Positions 59,501 to 64,000 of a stretch of DNA of 64,000 nt are shown here, in pieces. Within the stretch, counting starts at the first letter, position 1; every line of letters starts with the position of its first letter. The DNA is from Nematostella vectensis (Eukaryota > Cnidaria > Anthozoa > Actiniaria > Edwardsiidae), in NCBI RefSeq assembly GCF_932526225.1, contig NC_064039.1, positions 16,174,639 to 16,238,638 of the forward strand. The letters are read 5' to 3'. Below the pieces are notes generated by a model. The model saw nothing but the letters and a program-made list of their open reading frames with translations. It did no database searches and had not been told where the DNA came from. The translations under genes were made by a program, and so were the position numbers.

Positions 59501-60255
59501 GAATACACGAGTTTCATCCTGAGAATATTGTCCGTGTAGGTGGAAGATGCAAAAGTGAAGTTTTAAGCAAGTGCAACTTGAAGGAAATAAGACGCGACTT
59601 GGGGAAAGGTGAGATTTCTCATTGTAATATCGATACATTTCCTTTTTGTTACCGCCTTGCCTTGAGTAGTCTCTGTTGTAGTCGTTTTTGTGCTAGAGGT
59701 CAAAATAAAATGAATGCCGTATACGATTTTTAAAATTTTGTATTTTCTTGTGCCGTATAGTTGATAGAGTGAAGAAAAGATTGAAATTGTACAGGAGCTA
59801 GAGTGATTGTATTTGAATTCTCTTTGGAATTGTATAGGAGATAGAGCGATTGTATTTGAATTCTCTTTCACATTGTATAGGAGATAGAGTGATTGTGCTT
59901 GAATTCTCTTTGACATTGTATAGGAGATAGAGTGATTATATTTGAATTCTCTTTCACATTGTATAGAAGATAGAGTGATTGCATTTGAATCCTCTTGGAA
60001 ATTGTATAGGAGATAGAGTGATTCGCAGGAGGTACTGGGAAGTTAAAGAGGAACAAGATATGGTCAGCAAAATTGTTGATAGTGCGACGGAGAACCTGAG
60101 ACGTTGCACTGAAGAATTGATCCACGAGGACGAATTAGTCAAACACGGCCAGATATCCACGAGGCAGAAGGAATCCATTCGCAAGGATCACATGTCCTCA
60201 TCGGTGTCTGCGATGCCATATTGGCTGGAAGTGATGCCTCTTCTTGCTCAAGAAC
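44249..60255 (+). CDS. ZNFX1-like: ZNFX1-like SF1 helicase, N-terminal half (10 exons)
   Basis: Exons 44249-44520, 44926-45516, 45765-46009, 52634-52852, 54895-55050, 55217-55320, 58655-58692, 58795-58943, 59320-59608, 60010-60255; every junction is in phase. From the ATG at 44250 this gives about 769 codons. ZNFX1 is an RNA-binding UPF1-type helicase of small-RNA and antiviral pathways in animals. Order matches the family: low-complexity N-terminus, armadillo-like helical domain, HFRLMREDFIRPLR-type block, KNSKRLIYGSLLC block, VETTAYFESYRHVLEGL, Walker A QGPPGTGKTYIGLK and [14 protein letters not shown]. The DEAD-like motif II, motifs III-VI and the NFX1 zinc fingers (over half the usual length of about 1900 aa) are not in the window. 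Confidence 0.85.
44291..44418. repeat. 24-bp coding minisatellite
   Basis: At least five identical 24-bp units (gcaggggtaaccacaacaac...) encode the octapeptide SRGNHNNA. Because the period is divisible by 3, copy-number change would keep frame. Confidence 0.85.
44926..45516 (+). CDS. ZNFX1-like exon 2: armadillo-like domain
   Basis: Acceptor ttttttttcag, donor GATG/GTAAG. Encodes REVKLGYNALSQMLSVEPD, SLLRLLNLVQASRFLTVHLS, then helical segments to LREEKSE-type residues (MLMREKSEELRRNADL). Corresponds to the helical region before the helicase in human ZNFX1 (positions about 100-330 of that protein, from memory of its layout). Confidence 0.85.
45517..46452. other. Intron sequence around exon 3
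   Basis: ZNFX1-like introns flanking exon 3 (45765-46009). There is an AT/ATC-rich stretch at 45530-45640 (imperfect atc/cat repeats), and plain sequence from 46010 to the BEL insertion at 46453. No further gene. Confidence 0.7.
45765..46009 (+). CDS. ZNFX1-like exon 3
   Basis: Acceptor tctcttaag, donor ATGCAG/GTGTGA. Encodes PTQDDICRTDTPFLRKNK, then HYLDVQFRLMREDFIRPLRQ and GIQDLLLQWDAKKKKMQ. The LDxxFRLxREDFxxPLR pattern is diagnostic for ZNFX1. Confidence 0.88.
46453..46636 (+). repeat. BEL 5' LTR
   Basis: 184-bp TG...CA repeat matching 51938-52121. Flanked on the outer side by tact. Confidence 0.93.
46662..48000 (+). pseudogene. BEL gag, broken
   Basis: Opens with MEEQIAELNGKLQTLKF (coiled-coil, Lys/Glu-rich to about 47063), then the capsid part (NLIGGLPLLTDEDCQKATEL, 47286-47597) and, at 47850-47990, two zinc knuckles: CFTCTGEKHRAENC and CKTCNGRHHTSIC. 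Frame changes near 47060, 47170 and 47600 separate the pieces. Confidence 0.75.
48000..48656 (+). pseudogene. BEL aspartic protease region
   Basis: Retropepsin active site in FRALLDSGASHSYIL (about 48055-48100), then after a frame break the downstream part HIILGANDFAKIRTSEKLR and YTRFGWSIMSPG typical of BEL/Pao. Stop codons near 48230 and 48656. Confidence 0.75.
48769..49329 (+). pseudogene. BEL reverse transcriptase, active site altered
   Basis: GCLYLPHRAVLRDSSSTRLR and VVYDASARA, then in the next frame GDLRKAFLEIRVRKADRNIL and FTRVLFGLGPSPFLLN, then SLYVDYLIIGAP. The last is the catalytic YxDD box, with the second Asp replaced by Tyr. That alone should abolish activity. Confidence 0.8.
49400..50225 (+). 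pseudogene. BEL RNase H and A17-type region
   Basis: VYDPLGLVSPVILEAKQMYR and PIDEIQLHAFGDARGHGVC with the first RNase H Asp in FGDA, then (from 49938) YCWLDSTVALHWI and NDNPADLGSRG, all standard BEL landmarks. An in-frame stop at 49937 and a frameshift at about 49480 break it. Confidence 0.78.
50306..51440 (+). pseudogene. BEL integrase, broken
   Basis: A finger region near 50610-50700 (HETTFHGGVSLERAKVRERF) is followed by a run of about 30 C at 50731-50762 and GPFGVDFAGPIKY (first catalytic Asp). The SxxN part of the core is damaged (IYSEDRS). HFERLNGVMKSAFYK near 51140 holds the Glu-side region with the expected Glu. Frameshifts and stops at 51030, 51124 and 51262. Confidence 0.7.
51490..51807 (+). 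pseudogene. BEL C-terminal DUF5641-type module
   Basis: GDVVIIKSEDRNRNKWPVGV, then GQDDVVRAVKLRAG and HVYPLEL, the standard SH3-like end of BEL/Pao polyproteins. Ends with a stop at 51807, followed by 130 bp to the 3' LTR. Confidence 0.8.
51938..52121 (+). repeat. BEL 3' LTR
   Basis: 184-bp TG...CA repeat, preceded by a purine-rich tatgggggag tract and followed by the tact duplication. Confidence 0.93.
52634..52852 (+). CDS. ZNFX1-like exon 4
   Basis: Acceptor tctatctatccag, donor GAAGAG/GTAGAG. Encodes DIRVYHNARLLFPVFSEKG, VSFDVSSLKRVNWKNSKRL and IYGSLLCLSKDNFESFILAT. Strong ZNFX1 signature. In phase with exon 3 across the BEL-bearing intron. Confidence 0.9.
52853..54894. other. Intron between exons 4 and 5
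   Basis: About 2 kb without host exons. Contains a C-run at 53012-53022, the 517-bp TIR element (53295-53811), and otherwise plain AT-rich sequence. Confidence 0.7.
53295..53811. mobile_element. 517-bp non-autonomous TIR element (hAT-like ends)
   Basis: Ends cagggcttctggaattac and gtaattccagaaggcctg are inverted repeats of about 18 bp with one or two mismatches, flanked by tattaa on both sides (53289-53294 and 53812-53817). CAGGG starts recall hAT elements, but their target duplication is 8 bp, so the class is open. The interior is built from repeats of cgcgtaatt in both orientations. No coding sequence. Confidence 0.7.
54895..55050 (+). CDS. ZNFX1-like exon 5
   Basis: Acceptor atttaaag, donor TTCCAG/GTACCA. 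Encodes GLIDISFHN, then NLTDDLYEMVETTAYFESYR and HVLEGLKEIDPQSMPFQ. The VETTAYFExYRHVLEGL stretch is almost invariant in ZNFX1. The exact 5' edge (54895) is chosen because phase fits and the sequence continues the family pattern. Confidence 0.85.
55217..55320 (+). CDS. ZNFX1-like exon 6
   Basis: Acceptor ttttggtag, donor AAAAG/GTAAAT. Encodes RYIVRCESEVDAPAYLRN, then KITYDFAPILDK, matching the family segment between the VETTAYFE block and the helicase. Phase 2 at its end. Confidence 0.8.
55321..56579. other. Intron sequence without recognised content
   Basis: First part of the 3.3-kb intron after exon 6. I see no gene, no inverted repeats and no clear repeat. Confidence 0.6.
56580..57600 (-). 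pseudogene. Second Helitron Rep fragment
   Basis: Minus-strand pieces: ADRIMYFAPGEGNRP, then in another frame MDKDSEYLSFPTIFC, FYKLKKLQIKQIQDSA, GQLKSDDYLNKLVHLDE, after a stop LRGSPPYFERCKKYLFAMIR, then QKDPVTCARNFAHMVQLFLR and finally FYRVEFQQRGS. This is the N-terminal part of a Helitron-like replication protein of a different family from the one at 26674. Homology stops right after QRGS, exactly where the HUH motif should follow. Stops and frameshifts occur throughout. Confidence 0.7.
57601..58654. other. Intron sequence without recognised content
   Basis: Rest of the intron before exon 7. There is a small inverted repeat (cactcttcgagtcgagagtg, about 57643) and otherwise no supported feature. 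Confidence 0.55.
58655..58692 (+). CDS. ZNFX1-like exon 7 (38-bp microexon)
   Basis: Acceptor ctctattctgcag, donor GGAAG/GTGAGT. Encodes YQKMRQLRTFKE plus split codons on both sides. Needed for phase: exon 6 ends in phase 2 and exon 8 begins in phase 1. Very short, so less certain than its neighbours. Confidence 0.65.
58795..58943 (+). CDS. ZNFX1-like exon 8: Walker A
   Basis: Acceptor gattccttttag, donor CTCAAG/GTTAGG. Encodes SILDTNSWPNAHVLNLDESQ (Q-motif-like LDESQ), ALTKEFAVIQGPPGTGKTYI and GLK. GPPGTGKT is the intact P-loop of UPF1-type SF1 helicases. Confidence 0.93.
58944..59319. other. Intron with imperfect cat/cac repeats
   Basis: Rich in catcac, catcat and accagc stretches at about 58960-59210, followed by a long pyrimidine-rich tract leading to the exon 9 acceptor. 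No gene. Confidence 0.7.
59320..59608 (+). CDS. ZNFX1-like exon 9: motif Ia region
   Basis: Acceptor ttgtacacaag, donor GGAAAG/GTGAGA. Encodes VAKVLLHNKEKW, an acidic insert (QHDDEGVEGEQ), then [20 protein letters not shown] and [39 protein letters not shown] is the family's motif Ia. Ends in phase 1. Confidence 0.92.
59779..60009 (+). repeat. 43-bp minisatellite made of 3' splice sites
   Basis: Units of exactly 43 bp with AG dinucleotides ending at 59794, 59837, 59880, 59923, 59966 and 60009. Each unit has ttga(a)ttctctttsacattgtatag followed by gagatagagtgatt, the first 14 bases of exon 10. The last AG (60009) is the one that keeps the reading frame. A more degenerate unit precedes at about 59760. 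Confidence 0.9.
60010..60255 (+). CDS. ZNFX1-like exon 10
   Basis: Acceptor attgtatag at 60009 chosen because it alone joins exon 9 in frame (K-GDRVIRRRYWEVKEEQDM). The nearer gattcgcag at 60027 gives a frame with stops. Encodes a charged helical region up to AMPYWLEVMPLLAQE, donor GAAC/GTAAGT, phase 1. Matches the linker after motif Ia in ZNFX1. Confidence 0.8.
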
Positions 60256-60933
60256 GTAAGTGAATTATTGGTCGCCACCAGTACAGCTGGTTTGGACGTC
60301 ACTTCTTATTTATGATCTTATTTATACATAAACACTGGAGCAGATATACTGATAAGCATATGAACCTGGGCAATTGTACGAACGTAGGTATAAGAGACCC
60401 TACACCCAAAACTAACACAGGTTGACCGCGAGACGAAGTGAATGCTGGCGAAGAGTCTGCTAAAAGTTTTTCCTCAATCAAACTTTTCCCAGCTGCCTGC
60501 ACTATCCAACTTTTTGATATGACCCAGTCATACCTGGGTTTTTTCGTTTTTGCCAGACATCTTGACATTATGTCCATTATTCTTTTATTCATGCACTTAT
60601 TCATTCATTCTTTCATTCACCTGAATCCTGAATAATTGAAAGCCGTCGGCCCATAAAAAAATATTACAGCTTTCTTAATTAACCTGGACATGTTATTTTC
60701 CCTTTTTGCTTATCTATTTGATACACATCACACAGCACTGCGGGTTACTGCTACTACTTGAGCAACCTTTTTGAAACGATGTAAACATGACAGCGCAAGG
60801 CCATAGCTAAAAGTTTGAAGCTGATCCCCCTTCCCCCTCCCTCTAGAGTTGGAATTTCACAAAGCACAATGACATCTTTCGACAGACAAAATATTCTAGC
60901 TACTGCCAGTCATAAAAAAAATTGTTTTTCCAG
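60256..60933. other. Intron or intergenic stretch between ZNFX1-like and LamG exons
   Basis: About 680 bp. There is no exon with helicase motif II and no exon with a signal peptide. If the LamG exons are a separate gene, its first exon is not visible here. Confidence 0.55.
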
Positions 60934-63771
60934 CTTTAAATGTCCCACCTGTTGGCATTTTTCCTCTCTGCGAAGCCGCGGGAAAATGGAACATGGCTAA
61001 CGAGAATGGCAAGCCCGAAGCTTATTTCAGCCAAAGAACAAAATACGGCCCAGGAGTTGACGGGCGCCCCAGTGGATCGGTGGAAATTCTTGGGAGTAGA
61101 GATAGTTTTGTGGCAATACAGAATGGCCGTCAATGGATGCTTGATATCGAAGAGTCGATATCCATCGCATTTTACGTCTTTCCAAATAATTCTCTTGGTG
61201 GGCCGATTGTTTCCTACGACGGTTCTGCCTCCGACAGATTTGGAGTGGAAATAAGCCAGAAGGAGATGATCGCCGATAAGGGGGTTTTATCGGCTCGATT
61301 CTCAAGGTTTGGCCGGCTTGCTATCCCCCTATCTCTTTCTTATATCTTTCTCACTGTCACTATTTAAAAAAAGTCTGCTAACCAGGGGCCCAGTGTGTCA
61401 TGCTGTAACCACTACTGTCACTCGGCCTCCAAATCGGCTTGTTAAGCGTATGTGGGTTGGCTTGAAGTTTGTGTTCTTCAGCACAAATCTTTAATAGGCG
61501 TTGACTGTAAGATTCGAGAAAAGTTGGAAATTTGCCCCAAAATATTTTTTGTTACATTGCCTGAATGAAGAGCTTTTTGTAAAAACAAAAGTTTTGAAGT
61601 TCAAAATCAAATAAACAGCATTTTCCAAAAAAACGTTAAAATTAAAGAATGATAATCAAAATGTTAATCCTAGCGACTAACCTATATATGTACATTTGAA
61701 AACAGCAAGATTTGGAAGGATTGGACAAAATTTATTACGATGAATCAATGAAATATACAGCTTAGTATTTTGCATATATAAACAGCATGCATCCATGCTC
61801 CGTTTCGAGGGCTATATCTTGAGTAGTGGAGCTTTTCTCAAAATCTATTTCTAATATTTCTTAAAGTCCTAATGATGAAGTTTTTTATATAAAAATCTCT
61901 GCGGGCAACCTCATTGTCTTTACAGGGAATACGTCTAGAAATTGGCCAAAATTCAACTTATCGCGAGGGCGAGGGGTGACTTGTCTCAGATTTTGGTACA
62001 GTCGGTATGGCGGTATGTCACAGTGGCGGATTCAGGATTCTTTTGAGGGGGAGGAAGGTGAGATATTCGCGATGGAGGGGGGGGGCGCCATAAATATATA
62101 GAACAAAGGACGTAGGGGAAATTTGTGTTTTAGTTCTCATACATTTTCTTATCCAAATTTGGTGTAGGGGAGCCCCCAAGAGCCGCCACTGGTGCTCTTA
62201 TTACTTATTCAGACGTGGTAGGGAGGGAAATGCTCTCCCCTTCGTATCTTTTTCTTGAGCTATGAACTCACATACGCTTAAAAAGTCAGCTTAGTATTTT
62301 GCATATATAAACAGCATGCATCATACATCACACCTACCGAGTATTGTTGTCACACGATGTTTCTTTAATGAAATACAAAAAACTTTTTTTGATGACGTCA
62401 GCATATTTTTTGCTTGTAGTGACGTCATTGATGACGTCACAATCACTTGACCATATTGGAGCACCCCCCTTAACACAAACATGACTCCTGCCAAGTTTGA
62501 TTGCGAAACAATGTTTCTTTTATGAGATAGGAATGTTTTTGCTTTTAATCACGTTTTTTGCTTTAAGTGAGGTCATCGATGACGTCACACAACACGTGAC
62601 CATATTGTTGCTTTCCCCTTGACACCTACATGAAACCTACCGAGTTTGGTTGCCATATGATGTTTCCTTGGTGAAATATAAATATTTTTTATTTTGATGA
62701 CGTCAGCATATTTTTGCTTTTAGTGACGTCATCGATGACGTCACAAATCACGTGACCACAGTTTTGAACTTCCCTTGACACATACATGACACCTGCCAAG
62801 TTTGGTTGTCATGCGATGCTTTAAGGGACAGATGGATGGACGGACATCGCGTCACGAAAGCTCGAGTCGATGGGTCAATTGATGGGTCATAATACATAAT
62901 ACACTTCATTCAGGCAAACTAACCAATTTTTTTGGCCAATTTCTCGAATCTTACAGTCAACGCCTCTTAAAATGCAGATTTTTAGTTGTATATAGCAAAA
63001 TAATATATTTATAATATTATCGGCTTTTTGTTAATTAATACATTGTTCATTGTTCAGTCGAAGGCATACCCCATGAAACCGTTTATTATATATTGAACAA
63101 AATTTACTTTCCTGTAGTCGAATCCTTGATACACTTGAAGTCAGTCTGTCGTATCCAGTGCTTAAAATCAACGCCTGGAACTACGTCGTAGCTACTTACA
63201 GCTCTAATACCGGGCTAGCAAGATTATGGCATGATGGGAAGGTTGTGGGTGAAGCTCTTATCGGCGAGTACCGACAGCTCGCCACACAATACCCGCTGCG
63301 CGTGGGTTCACTTTCCCACCATGGAGACAGACCGGTTTTCAAGGGAAGAGTGGCAGGCCTATACATCTTCCCTGAAGCAATAGGCAAAGATCAGATCTGG
63401 CGCATTGCCGGCATCACCCAAGAAGGTAAAGGGGTCATGGTTGATCCAGAGGGGCGCAGTGGGGCCGGTAAACCTCCACCCCATCCCCCCCACCCACACA
63501 CACCTCTCTCTCCCTTTCGCCTTTCTCCAGCCTAAGGTTTCCTTTTTTGGATAACGCCCCTTTCCGAAAAATTTTTGATCCGCCCCTGACTAGTTCTTAC
63601 CATCAGGATGTGGGATGGTGCTATTCCTTTGCAGATATCGATGAGGCTAACGATGAGGCTGAGGATTTTAGTTACGAGGCAGATGCAATGATGGAGGCCA
63701 GAAAGATCGACGACGACGATGATGATGATGATTATGATTATGAAGCGAGACGGAAAAGGTCGGGTTATTGA
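60934..63771 (+). CDS. LamG (concanavalin-like) domain protein, last three exons
   Basis: Exons 60934-61306, 63118-63425 and 63635-63771, all in phase, stop TGA at 63771. Exon A: NVPPVGIFPLCEAAGKWN, YGPGVDGRPSGSVEI, GRQWMLDIEESISIAFYVFP. Exon B: INAWNYVVATYSSNTGLARL, WHDGKVVGEALIG, QYPLRVGSLSHHG, FKGRVAGLYIFPEA. Exon C: acidic tail with eight Asp, then YDYEARRKRSGY. LamG domains bind glycans or proteins and are usually secreted; in this cnidarian-type family a signal peptide precedes GIFPL, but none is found here. The 5' end in phase 1 continues the ZNFX1-like frame (codon CCT). Confidence 0.8.
61496..62965. mobile_element. 1.47-kb non-autonomous TIR element with CRE palindromes
   Basis: Perfect 26-bp terminal inverted repeats: 61496-61521 (aggcgttgactgtaagattc...) and 62940-62965 (...gaatcttacagtcaacgcct). 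TTAA stands one base outside each end (61491-61494 and 62967-62970), which would suit a TTAA-targeting group such as piggyBac or Kolobok if the outer base is part of the element. The right half has three modules with a period of about 150 bp, each with a palindrome of two CRE-like sites and a cacgtgac. No transposase, so it must have been moved by another element. Confidence 0.8.
62419..62744. repeat. Three CRE-type palindromes at about 150-bp spacing
   Basis: 22-bp inverted repeats at 62419-62440, 62567-62588 and 62723-62744. The last is perfect: tgacgtca, a central tcga, and tgacgtca with shared bases. TGACGTCA is the CREB/ATF site. The flanks ccttgacac, tacatgacacct and gtttggttg repeat with them. 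Confidence 0.85.
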
Positions 63772-64000
63772 AATGAGTATTTATTGACTGTTTTGCTGGC
63801 TTGCAAGGGAATAATAAGAAAGAGGGTAAATAAGGGTCGTTTTTATCCTGATCACTGAATTTCTCTGAGCTCATTGTGTGAGTAGGTCCGCGCATTACCG
63901 GATTATTTAGTTCAGGCTATTTTTTAAATTTTTGGCCAAATTGATTTTATATATTTTTCTAGTTACGCAAAGTTCGATTTTCAACTCGATATTAAAAAAC
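63772..64000. other. 3' flank of the LamG gene
   Basis: AT-rich sequence to the window end. No clear AATAAA signal and no further gene visible. Confidence 0.5.

Larger units (their letters stand above)
61307..63117. other. LamG intron
   Basis: 1.8-kb intron almost filled by the TIR element at 61496-62965. The rest (61307-61495, 62966-63117) is plain AT-rich sequence. Confidence 0.75.

Noticed and set aside
60019..60027. gattcgcag as acceptor of ZNFX1-like exon 10
   Set aside because: It looks like a good acceptor, but joining it to exon 9 shifts the frame to early stops; the acceptor at 60009 keeps the conserved frame.
1..64000. CRISPR arrays, bacterial operons, rRNA or tRNA genes
   Set aside because: The direct repeats seen are minisatellites or segmental duplications without spacers; genes have introns; no tRNA cloverleaf or rRNA was recognised by eye.

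Overview
This is eukaryotic, almost certainly animal, nuclear DNA. It is AT-rich, with multi-exon genes that have GT/AG introns, LTR retrotransposons of the Gypsy and BEL/Pao types, a LINE tail, Helitrons and short TIR elements. The best fit is an anthozoan cnidarian (coral or anemone). That rests on the mix of families: a ZNFX1-like helicase, a secreted-type LamG domain, a P2X7-type ballast domain, and a Helitron with a USP-like protease. It is an inference from family memory, not a proven assignment.

Layout. (1) 1-15.7 kb: five near-identical partial copies (A-E) of a 3.5-4.9 kb unit. Each carries decayed minus-strand exons of a multicopy zinc-finger gene family, and some carry a LINE 3' end and a small SAP-domain ORF. 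(2) 16.6-17.4 kb: a minus-strand gene with a P2X7-type ballast (zinc-binding) domain. (3) 17.6-29.7 kb: a degenerate minus-strand Helitron (USP-like cysteine protease, basic repeats, HUH Rep, Pif1 helicase). A Gypsy element (18780-26404, 97-bp LTRs, catgt target duplication) split it, and that Gypsy was in turn split by a further 2.9-kb insertion (19467-22335). (4) 29.7-41.8 kb: about three copies of a second tandem unit of about 4.35 kb, non-coding, one carrying an 812-bp solo-LTR-like insertion. (5) 41.9-43.8 kb: a unique region with short matches to the insert inside the Gypsy. (6) 44.2-60.3 kb: ten plus-strand exons of a ZNFX1-like protein, from an RGN-repeat N-terminus to the first part of the SF1 helicase. 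A decayed BEL/Pao element (46453-52121, tact target duplication), a 517-bp TIR element and a second Helitron fragment sit in its introns. (7) 60.9-63.8 kb: three plus-strand exons of a LamG-domain protein with an acidic tail. They continue the ZNFX1-like reading frame without a break.

The points I consider most worth checking are these. An intronic 43-bp minisatellite (59779-60009) is built from copies of the exon's own 3' splice site, so that every upstream acceptor leads to a stop. The exon phases run unbroken from the ZNFX1 start to the LamG stop (14 exons counting LamG as three plus one short linker exon of ZNFX1; 1041 codons plus stop), which suggests a truncated or fused ZNFX1-LamG gene. 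The three-layer nesting of Helitron, Gypsy and unknown element gives a clear order of events. The Helitron carries a USP-like protease. The two tandem arrays have shared and private indels from which their history can be read.
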